Assembly (NCBI GenBank): GCA_910589415.1
Contig: OU342638.1
Location: forward strand, 39,777,579-39,841,578
Source of the DNA: Malachius bipustulatus
Taxonomy: Eukaryota > Arthropoda > Insecta > Coleoptera > Melyridae
Length of the DNA: 64,000 nt
Direction of reading: 5' to 3'
The notes beneath the pieces are model-generated. The model was not told the DNA's origin, did not search any database, and saw only the letters and a list, made by a program, of their open reading frames with translations. Shown one piece after another: positions 24,967 through 35,100 of this stretch (its first letter is position 1; each line of letters begins with the position of its first letter). A program made the translations under genes and the position numbers.

Positions 24967-25862
24967 CTTTGTATTGGAATTAATTAATTGTGACGAGTCT
25001 TTTTTATAGCGGTTATGAAATGTAATAATAGTTTTGTTTGATCAATGATGGTTAAAGTTTCGATTTTAAATTAGCGCGCACTTATTTCAGTATTATTGGT
25101 TGCCTAGTCTGTTTTTATTATTGCACGGAAAGGTGAGTGCAGGGTTGTCAGATCGATTTGAAATATCATTGTTTGAATCATTAACGTTAACGGCAAATAA
25201 CTTGAATTATAATAAAATTAATTAAATACAATAACTATTTTAATGGTTATCTGATTAATTATTAAATTTTCTAATAGGGAATGAAGTGATGGTAAAAGTA
25301 TTAAATAAATAGTTGGTAATAAACAGGCTAACGTGGCAACGCCGCTACCGGTAGGGATCTCAGGTGTACAGGATCAAGTGGGCTTTGGGAACCATCAAAG
25401 AATTTGACAGCGCCAGTTCAGTGCTCGAGCGTTCGCCAGGTGGGTTTGTTATTCTGCGTCCGGCGCCTTTTCATTTCAAATCACTGATCGAAATCAAAAA
25501 TTCGGTTGTTATTTTTGTGATATTTGTGCCTTTTTCCATTTTTTATTAATCAATAGATCGTCGCGACTCGTTCTCAGTTTCATTTAATTGGATTATCAAT
25601 CGGAAATTTGAATACAAACACACAGGTAAGTTCGATATTTTTATTAGAATCCCTTTGTAGGTAGAGGTATACTGTGTGGTACTGGGAATTGTGAAATTCT
25701 TGATATTATTTATATAATAATTAATTAATTAATAAACTAATTACTTAATAATTAATATATAATTTTATTTGAGTATCATCCATTAAATTATTAATAGTAA
25801 TAGTTTAAATAACGGGACTTTATTGTATGGATCCGCATAAGAAGAAGAACAGAGCTATCCTC
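24967..25862. other. Intergenic region before the Foldback element
   Basis: No supported gene. A short ORF at 25364-25549 has no recognisable domain or splice context. The 9-bp target duplication of the Foldback element, GCTATCCTC, occupies 25854-25862. Confidence 0.55.
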
Positions 25863-26152
25863 ACTGGTGTGAAAACAGCTGCTAAAAAGATAGCTGACAA
25901 TTTTTGAACGCACTGTATGTACTTGTATACTTTGAAATATTATCTGATAGCTACCGATTTGTGTTGTTTATTTCAAGCTACTTATTTACATCGAAGTAAA
26001 CAATAAATAATGGCTTACAGCAAATTATTGAGACTGAGTTATTTAATTTGGACATGGGAAATTATTACCTCTTCTTTTAAAAACCTCTAGAAATTAGGTA
26101 CTAATATGTAGATTCCAATTTTTTCAGGAAAATCATAAATCGAATAACTCGA

Positions 26153-28820
26153 TTTGCCAAAATAGAAAAATTTTGAAAAAATTACGGAAGATCACCAGAA
26201 CCGGTACCTACGAGGTACACCAGAAACGATTTCTTGCAAACAACTACAGGGGCGGGTACTTTGAATCAAGTCAAACTTCCCCATAAAAATGAAAAATTAA
26301 AAAAACCTATTCCTATTTGCCAAAATAGAAAAATTTTGAAAAAATTACGGGAGATCACCAGAACCGGTACCTACTAGGTACACCAGAAACGATTTCTTGC
26401 AAACCACTACAGAGGCGGGTACTTTGAATCAAGTCAAACTTCCCCATAAAAATGAAAAATTAAAAAAACCTATTTGCCAAAATAGAAAAATTTTGAAAAA
26501 ATTACGGGAGATCACCAGAACCGGTACCTACTAGGAACACCAGAAACGATTTCTTGCAAACCACTACAGGGGCGGGTACTTTGAATCAAGTCAAACATCC
26601 CATAAAAATGAAAAATTAAAAAAAACCTATTTGCCAAAATAGAAAAATTTTGAAAAAATTACGGGAGATCACCAGAACCGGTACCTACTAGGTACACCAG
26701 AAACGATTTCTTGCAAACCACTACAGAGGCGGGTACTTTGAATCAAGTCAAACTTCCCCATAAAAATGAAAAATTAAAAAAACCTATTTGCCAAAATAGA
26801 AAAATTTTGAAAAAATTACGAGAGATCACCAGAACCGGTACCTACTAGGAACACCAGAAACGATTTCTTGCAAACCACTACAGGGGCGGGTACTTTGAAT
26901 CAAGTCAAACATCCCATAAAAATGAAAAATTAAAAAAACCTATTTGCCAAAATAGAAACATTTTGAAAAAATTACGGGAGATCACCAGAACCGGTACCTA
27001 CTAGGAACACCAGAAACGATTTCTTGCAAACCACTACAGGGGCGGGTACTTTGAATCAAGTCAAACATCCCCATAAAAATGAAAAATTAAAAAAACCTAT
27101 TTGCCAAAATAGAAAAACTTTGAAAAAATTACGGGAGATCACCAGAACCGGTACCTACTAGGTACACCAGAAACGATTTCTTGCAAACAACTACAGGGGC
27201 GGGTACTTTGAATCAAGTCAAACATCCCATAAAAATGAAAAATTAAAAAAACCTATTTGCCAAAATAGAAAAACTTTGAAAAAATTACGGGAGATTACCA
27301 GAACCGGTACCTACTAGGTACACCAGAAACGATTTCTTGCAAACCACTACAGGGGCGGGTACTTTGAATCAAGTCAAACATCCCCATAAAAATGAAAAAT
27401 TAAAAAAACCTATTTGCCAAAATAGAAAAACTTTGAAAAAATTACGGGAGATCACCAGAACCGGTACCTACTAGGAACACCAGAAACGATTTCTTGCAAA
27501 CCACTACAGGGGCGGGTACTTTGAATCAAGTCAAACATCCCATAAAAATGAAAAATTAAAAAAACCTATTTGCCAAAATAGAAAAATTTTGAAAAAATTA
27601 CGGGAGATCACCAGAACCGGTACCTACTAGGTACACCAGAAACGATTTCTTGCAAACCACTACAGAGGCGGGTACTTTGAATCAAGTCAAACTTCCCCAT
27701 AAAAATGAAAAATTAAAAAAACCTATTTGCCAAAATAGAAAAATTTTGAAAAAATTACGGGAGATCACCAGAACCGGTACCTACTAGGAACACCAGAAAC
27801 GATTTCTTGCAAACCACTACAGGGGCGGGTACTTTGAATCAAGTCAAACATCCCATAAAAATGAAAAATTAAAAAACCTATTTGCCAAAATAGAAACATT
27901 TTGAAAAAATTACGGGAGATCACCAGAACCGGTACCTACTAGGTACACCAGAAACGATTTCTTGCAAACCACTACAGAGGCGGGTACTTTGAATCAAGTC
28001 AAACTTCCCCATAAAAATTAAAAATTAAAAAAACCTATTTGCCAAAATAGAAAAATTTTGAGAAAATTACGGGAGATCACCAGAACCGGTACCTACTAGG
28101 AACACCAGAAACGATTTCTTGCAAACCACTACAGGGGCGGGTACTTTGAATCAAGTCAAACATCCCCATAAAAATGAAAAATTAAAAAAACCTATTTGCC
28201 AAAATAGAAAAACTTTGAAAAAATTACGGGAGATCACCAGAACCGGTACCTACTAGGTACACCAGAAACGATTTCTTGCAAACAACTACAGGGGCGGGTA
28301 CTTTGAATCAAGTCAAACTTCCCCATAAAAATGAAAAATTAAAAAAACCTATTTGCCAAAATAGAAAAATTTTGAAAAAATTACGGGAGATCACCAGAAC
28401 CGGTACCTACTAGGTACACCAGAAACGATTTCTTGCAAACCACTACAGAGGCGGGTACTTTGAATCAAGTCAAACTTCCCCATAAAAATGAAAAATTAAA
28501 AAAACCTATTTGCCAAAATAGAAAAATTTTGAAAAAATTACGGGAGATCACCAGAACCGGTACCTACTAGGTACACCAGAAACGATTTCTTGCAAACCAC
28601 TACAGGGGCGGGTACTTTGAATCAAGTCAAACATCCCCATAAAAATGAAAAACTAAAAAAACCTATTTGCCAAAATAGAAAAATTTTGAGAAAATTACGG
28701 GAGATCACCAGAACCGGTACCTACTAGGAACACCAGAAACGATTTCTTGCAAATCACTACAGGGGCGGGTACTTTGAATCAAGTCAAACATCCCCATAAA
28801 AATGAAAAATTAAAAAAACC
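26153..28820 (+). repeat. Left-arm tandem array, 17 x ~157 bp
   Basis: Each unit runs TTTGCCAAAATAGAAAAA, an ACGGGAGATCACCAG block, AACCGGTACCTACTAGG, ACACCAGAAACGATTTCTTG, GGGGCGGGTACTTTG and a CCATAAAAATGAAAAATT tail. Counting CCGGTACC gives 17 copies over 2,668 bp. Variants alternate between units (GGTACACC or GGAACACC, TTCCCC or ATCCC). This suggests amplification of dimers by unequal exchange. Confidence 0.95.
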
Positions 28821-28914
28821 TACCCACCAAATATAATTGTGGTGCGTTCATAACTTCATAATATACTTCTTTTTCAACACTGTTAACCATATTCCATTAA
28901 TTAAAAACAAGAAT

Positions 28915-29163
28915 ATGGATGAGTACAGGAAAGAGCTTAGGAAAGTATTATTGGAAAATTCAGAAAACATGCAAGAAGTCTGTTTGGTATGCTCTGAAAA
29001 CGTCGAGTGCGATTCATTTGTTTTTTTTTGCAAATCTTGCAAGAGAAAATTTGATTTAAATTGCTTGGAGTACATTAAGCCTGAAAATGATCTTTGCGTT
29101 CTATGCCAGGAATACCTGAAACTCAATCATCAATCAACAATGTTACACTGCCTTGAAAAATGA
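28915..29163 (+). CDS. Cys-rich small protein in the Foldback spacer (82 codons)
   Basis: Single ORF from ATG 28915 to TGA 29161-29163, in the only non-repeated interior of the element. The N-terminal 22 residues are a charged helix (MDEYRKELRKVLLENSEN). Then come cysteines spaced C-x2-C-x5-C-x7-C-x2-C-x7-C-x11-C-x2-C (start CLVC, middle CKSCKRKFDLNC, end CVLC), a likely two-zinc cross-brace fold resembling RING or PHD fingers, but with cysteine at every ligand and no obvious histidine. Possibly a remnant or exon of a larger element protein. There is no transcription evidence; an upstream TTG at 28837 would extend it. Function unknown. Confidence 0.6.
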   Translation: MDEYRKELRKVLLENSENMQEVCLVCSENVECDSFVFFCKSCKRKFDLNCLEYIKPENDLCVLCQEYLKLNHQSTMLHCLEK

Positions 29164-29212
29164 ATACTCAATGTACTGTTATAAACGATACTAGCTTTAA
29201 TGCTCTTTCAAA

Positions 29213-31250
29213 TTTTTTTCAATTTTTTTCCTTTTTATGGGGATGTTTGACTTGATTCAAAGTACCCGCCCCTGTAGTGGTTTGCAAGAAATCGTTTCTG
29301 GTGTACCTAGTAGGTACCGGTTCTGGTGATCTCCCGTAACTTTTTAAAAATTTTTCTATTTTGGCAAATAGGTTTTTTTAATTTTTCATTTTTATGGGGA
29401 AGTTTGACTTGATTCAAAGTACCCGCCCCTGTAGTGGTTTGCAAGAAATCGTTTCTGGTGTTCCTAGTAGGTACCGGTTCTGGTGATCTCCCGTAATTTT
29501 CTCAAAATTTTTCTATTTTGGCAAATAGGTTTTTTTAATTTTTAATTTTTATGGGGAAGTTTGACTTGATTCAAAGTACCCGCCCCTGTAGTGGTTTGCA
29601 AGAAATCGTTTCTGGTGTTCCTAGTAGGTACCGGTTCTGGTGATCTCCCGTAATTTTCTCAAAATTTTTCTATTTTGGCAAATAGGTTTTTTTAATTTTT
29701 AATTTTTATGGGATGTTTGACTTGATTCAAAGTACCCGCCCCTGTAGTGGTTTGCAAGAAATCGTTTCTGGTGTTCCTAGTAGGTACCGGTTCTGGTGAT
29801 CTCCCGTAATTTTCTCAAAATTTTTCTATTTTGGCAAATAGGTTTTTTTAATTTTTAATTTTTATGGGGAAGTTTGACTTGATTCAAAGTACCCGCCCCT
29901 GTAGTTGTTTGCAAGAAATCGTTTCTGGTGTTCCTAGTAGGTACCGGTTCTGGTAATCTCCCGTAATTTTCTCAAAATTTTTCTATTTTGGCAAATAGGT
30001 TTTTTTAATTTTTAATTTTTATGGGGAAGTTTGACTTGATTCAAAGTACCCGCCCCTGTAGTGGTTTGCAAGAAATCGTTTCTGGTGTTTCTAGTAGGTA
30101 CCGGTTCTGGTGATCTCCCGTAATTTTCTCAAAATTTTTCTATTTTGGCAAATGGGTTTTTTTAATTTTTAATTTTTATGGGGAAGTTTGACTTGATTCA
30201 AAGTACCCGCCCCTGTAGTGGTTTGCAAGAAATCGTTTCTGGTGTTCCTAGTAGGTACCGGTTCTGGTGATCTCCCGTAATTTTCTCAAAATTTTTCTAT
30301 TTTGGCAAATAGGTTTTTTTAATTTTTAATTTTTATGGGGAAGTTTGACTTGATTCAAAGTACCCGCCCCTGTAGTGGTTTGCAAGAAATCGTTTCTGGT
30401 GTTCCTAGTAGGTACCGGTTCTGGTGATCTCCCGTAATTTTCTCAAAATTTTTCTATTTTGGCAAATAGGTTTTTTTAATTTTTAATTTTTATGGGATGT
30501 TTGACTTGATTCAAAGTACCCGCCCCTGTAGTGGTTTGCAAGAAATCGTTTCTGGTGTTCCTAGTAGGTACCGGTTCTGGTGATCTCCCGTAATTTTCTC
30601 AAAATTTTTCTATTTTGGCAAATGGGTTTTTTTAATTTTTAATTTTTATGGGGAAGTTTGACTTGATTCAAAGTACCCGCCCCTGTAGTTGTTTGCAAGA
30701 AATCGTTTCTGGTGTTCCTAGTAGGTACCGGTTCTGGTAATCTCCCGTAATTTTCTCAAAATTTTTCTATTTTGGCAAATAGGTTTTTTTAATTTTTAAT
30801 TTTTATGGGGAAGTTTGACTTGATTCAAAGTACCCGCCCCTGTAGTGGTTTGCAAGAAATCGTTTCTGGTGTTCCTAGTAGGTACCGGTTCTGGTGATCT
30901 CCCGTAATTTTCTCAAAATTTTTCTATTTTGGCAAATGGGTTTTTTTAATTTTTAATTTTTATGGGGAAGTTTGACTTGATTCAAAGTACCCGCCCCTGT
31001 AGTGGTTTGCAAGAAATCGTTTCTGGTGTTCCTAGTAGGTACCGGTTCTGGTAATCTCCCGTAATTTTTTCAAAATTTTTCTATTTTGGCAAATAGGTTT
31101 TTTTAATTTTTAATTTTTATGGGGATGTTTGACTTGATTCAAAGTACCCGCCCCTGTAGTGGTTTGCAAGAAATCGTTTCTGGTGTACCTCGTAGGTACC
31201 GGTTCTGGTGATCTTCCGTAATTTTTTCAAAATTTTTCTATTTTGGCAAA
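29213..31250 (-). repeat. Right-arm tandem array, 13 x ~157 bp, inverted relative to left arm
   Basis: Reverse complement of the left-arm unit, counted as 13 GTACCGGTTCTGG anchors over about 2,038 bp. Most right-arm units share two arm-specific differences: TTTCTCAAAATTTT where the left arm mostly has the equivalent of TTTTTCAAAATTTT, and AATTTTTAATTTTTAT where the left has AATTTTTCATTTTTAT. The outermost right unit lacks the first difference and the innermost lacks both. Confidence 0.93.
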
Positions 31251-31540
31251 TCGAGTTATTCGATTTATGATTTTCCTGAAAAAATTGGAATCTACATATT
31301 AGTACCTAATTTCTAGAGGTTTTTAAAAGAAGAGGTAATAATTTCCCATGTCCAAATTAAATAACTCAGTCTCAATAATTTGCTGTAAGCCATTATTTAT
31401 TGTTTACTTCGATGTAAATAAGTAGCTTGAAATAAACAACACAAATCGGTAGCTATCAGATAATATTTCAAAGTATACAAGTACATACAGTGCGTTCAAA
31501 AATTGTCAGCTATCTTTTTAGCAGCTGTTTTCACACCAGT

Positions 31541-32134
31541 GCTATCCTCTATTATTGTCTATTCTCTATGGTTTTTATTATTTTCGATTATTCTTTTTTT
31601 AATTAAAGACGTTAAAATGGCCTAAACTAAATCATTCATTTAGTTATTTAAACAATTTTTAATTATTTTGTGGCAATAAAAATATTTTTAAGGGATGTTA
31701 AGATGCGGTAACGGTAACTTAACACCAACATCAACCAGCCGTTCCAGATCCAGATAACGCATAAAATATACCGGGTGTTCTATTTATAAATATAAATCCA
31801 AGCTGCTTTACATATCCTATAACACAGGAAGTGGCATATATTTTCGCCCCCTCTAATACAGGAAGTCCCAATAAAATCAACACAAAAGACCCCTCTAGCA
31901 CGCGTTAATATTTTCCAACTTAACACCTGCTGCTCATCTTGCTCAACTTTCATCTAAAAAATTCAAATTAGAAGCGGAAACTTGGACGAATTAGGAACGA
32001 GAAAGTGTACTCGCTTTATTATTATTCAGTCTCGTAGAATTTAAAGAATGTGTGATCTGACGAAGGAGTAATTTTTGATAATGAACGATTCCAGACGCGA
32101 CGATGTTTAGTCCGGGAGCGCCCCTCAACTGAAC
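31541..32134. other. 5' flank of the BICD-related gene
   Basis: Starts with the right-hand copy of the Foldback target duplication (31541-31549). It probably contains the promoter and 5' UTR of the adaptor gene. I see no distinct core promoter. A short upstream ORF (ATG 32081, ending TAG at 32110) precedes the main ATG. Confidence 0.5.
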
Positions 32135-35100
32135 ATGCCCCGCTCCCCGGACAGGCGGGCGGGGGACGCGATGGATAACGGTCGGGGGGCGATGCCCTCC
32201 CAGGAGGACCTGCTCTCCCAGCTGACGCAGAAGGAGAACGACCTGGTGCTCGCGGCCGAGCTCGGGAAGGCCCTCCTCGAGAAGAACGAGGAACTCAAGA
32301 GGCACGCCGAGCACGTCACCGAGGAATGCAACAGGAAACTTGAGGTGAGTGATTTTTTTTTCATAACATTCATTTTAGTCCTATCAATGACGTCATTAGG
32401 AGACCTTTAATAATGATTAAAATAATGTTAGTTGGTCGTTATTTTTAATGGGAAAAATTAAAGATAAGCGTTAATAAGCAAAAATGACTCGTGTAAGTTA
32501 TTAGGAAAAATAATGCCACCAGTGAGCTGCTGGTGTCGGTGTTGGTGCCGCGGTCATATTAGTGTTAGTGTTATTATAGAGCAACAAAAACAATGGTAGG
32601 AATTAACTATTCGATATCCTCTCCTATAAATAATTGATCGATCAAATCTAATTATAAAGCGCGTAAGGTTTCCTTATTAATGGATAATTCCATTACAGGT
32701 CACCTCGAGTCACCTTATTCTTTATTAGCTCTACTCCGCGAGCATATTAATTCCATTCCCAAAATACGAAAAATCGATGACGTGACCATTTACTTGATTA
32801 TCGAATCGATACAGGGACTCTTTGTCTTTTTCTACACGAGCGCTTCTGGTTCTGGTTCTTGTTCTTGTTCTGGTGGTGCTGGTGCTGGTGGTAATGGTAC
32901 ACACCATAATGCACAGCCAGCTAGATCCGTGAAGGAATCCAAGGTGAAGCTGGCGTAAGTGTAACCAAGGCTGTTTCACTTTGCTGCCGTCGACTTTCGA
33001 TTCCAACTCTCGATTGATCGCCTTGTCGCAATCGTTCACGTTCAATTGCGATTGAACCCTTTTATCTTTTATCTAGTTCGACGTTAAAAAATCGAAAATC
33101 GATCCACTGCCTACCGAGACCAAGCAGCAGTAGCGGAATGTCAAATGAGTTTTTCTTATTCAACCCCTTCCAAGAAGTAGTTAGGTATCGTTCGTGATGA
33201 TTATGAATGGAAACGAGTCACGCAACCGCCACCGCCATAAAAATCGTACCTACTCCCATTAATATACGAATTTATCGGCGAAGAAACAATATGCTGGTAG
33301 TAGCTAACTTGAATTGTAAATGTTAGGTATATACGTGAAGCCACCTTGAAAAAGAAGCGATTGTTTTATGTTTTGTCGAACCGTGGAGGTGAAAGAGCTG
33401 GTCCTGGTGGCGGTGCCGGTGAGTCATCCACCGCTCTTGCTCTATTCAATGTCGCTAAAGCTAAACGCGACGAGATCTTCGACACTTTATCGCTCCAAGG
33501 TGGCGGTTATCTCCTTAACGGGTATAACGCCCTTGTTTATTATGCTTATATTTTATGTCATGAATTAAATAAAAATGCAAGAAAATTGACATATATTGGC
33601 GAAAGAATTGGATGAGCATGAGATGGAGTAAATGATTAAACTAAACCGAAACCTTATCCGCATTAATCTGTCAAATTGTACGGATAAGCGAGTTGCGCAA
33701 ATGACGAATTGCGAATCATAATCGTCACGGCCTACTTATTTTTATTATGATCACTATTACTATCGCCATCACAATCGATCCCTTGCTGTGCGCTTTACAG
33801 ACTCCTCATACTCTTCAATCAAATTTGTCTGGTTGATAGTTCGCTGGGAGAAAAATTCGGCCAGAGTACCTATACGTATATATAATCCGAGAAGTGTGAA
33901 AAATGGTAATCGCACGCCTAGCTCTCTTACTCTAATAATTCGATGTAAAATCTCATCATCTAGATCGACCGCGATGATCGCGGCGATTTCTCTTTTTCTA
34001 AATGCGTCGTCCCAAAAAATCGCTGCTCGCTGAAACAATGGCGCTGGTGCTGGTGTTGGTGCATCGGCGGTGTAATTACCCGCCCCTCTCGTTTGTTTCC
34101 TGTTTTGCCATCGCATTTTGCACACTGGCTGGCCACCGTGCGCACCGCTCCGGATCACGGAGACAAGAATAAGAAAGCAACTGTAAAATGGAATTACAAG
34201 AATCGCGCTATGATAATTAGACTTGTTCGAGAGGATATGGGGAACAGTTCCTGTTACATGTGTGAACTGTGAGCGCTGTCTCTTTTATTGTTCTTCTTCT
34301 TTCATATTTATTTTTCTGCGTTCACACGAAACACGAACGTCTCGATCTGATAATAATAATCGCATTAGAATGGCACAATGGTAACGAAACAATCGATTCA
34401 ATGTGCCTCGATTTATCAATTCTTCAGATCAATAAGAATAATGAATAACCGTCCATACTTTACGGTTATATTCTCGCGCATCTAGTTGTTCTTCATGAGA
34501 AAAAACGTATCAAATTATGTTATTTCTTCTGTATGTAGTACATAGTAGACAAACTAATAAAGCTGAACTATGACGTCATGGGCTCTTATTTCTGTTGGTA
34601 CCCCCCTTTAACTAAAACGATTCACGACGAAACCCTAATTGAATAAATTAAAAAGAAGAATTCCTTCCATGTTGATGTCTTTCTGATGGATTCCCGCCTT
34701 ATTTAATCTCCAGCCTCAAATAGTTGTCCATTTAAATTTTATCGAAACCCATGATGATTTTGTCTGTGTTGTGATCATCGTGTTTTAACCCCACAGCTTG
34801 GACGTTGTTGCCTTGCAAAGAAACCGAATTGATTATTATCCCACGAACTTCCTAATAATATAAAAGTCTGACCGATATAGGCTTTAACTCAAGAGTACAA
34901 TAAAAAAGTGCCCGCGACTGCGAAGCCCCGAACGGGCTCCAGTAGTCTGGCGTCATATTATTATAATAGTTACCCGCGGCTAATTATAGTTCTCTTCGAA
35001 TAGTTCCAGGGTCATTGTCATTCCCGTGTTTCAGTAATCGTGAACTATTCCTGGACCCGATTATTCCAACTTGGACGATCGCTTTCTTTCCACGTCCGAT

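Larger units (their letters stand above)
25863..31540. mobile_element. Foldback-type (MULE-like) DNA transposon with very long tandemly repeated inverted arms
   Basis: A 5,678-bp element flanked by a perfect 9-bp direct repeat GCTATCCTC (25854-25862 and 31541-31549). Termini are ACTGGTGTGAAAACAGCTGC. The outer 290 bp at each end (25863-26152, 31251-31540) are inverted copies that look identical as read. Inside them lie inverted arrays of a ~157-bp unit: 17 copies on the left, 13 on the right. The spacer of roughly 390 bp carries an 82-codon Cys-rich ORF. Long TIRs made of tandem repeats plus a 9-bp duplication are the hallmark of Drosophila Foldback (FB) elements and of Mutator-like Phantom elements. 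No transposase is present, so this copy is non-autonomous. The superfamily assignment is inference from structure. Confidence 0.9.

Noticed and set aside
25854..25862. 7-bp target duplication and Galileo/P-type assignment for the Foldback element
   Set aside because: CTATCCT is only part of the shared flank; the full direct repeat is the 9-bp GCTATCCTC, with termini starting ACTGGTG, which fits Foldback/MULE rather than Galileo.
32680..32958. Ser/Gly/Ala-rich ORF in the BicDR intron
   Set aside because: Derived from GGTTCTGGT/GGTGCTGGT simple repeats; no splice support.
33346..33615. 89-codon ORF in the BicDR intron
   Set aside because: No domain, low-complexity GGTGG-rich start, and codon use like the surrounding intron.
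34905..34960. tRNA-like GC-rich stretch
   Set aside because: I could not fold a cloverleaf with a TTCRANY loop; no tRNA or rRNA gene is supported anywhere in the window.
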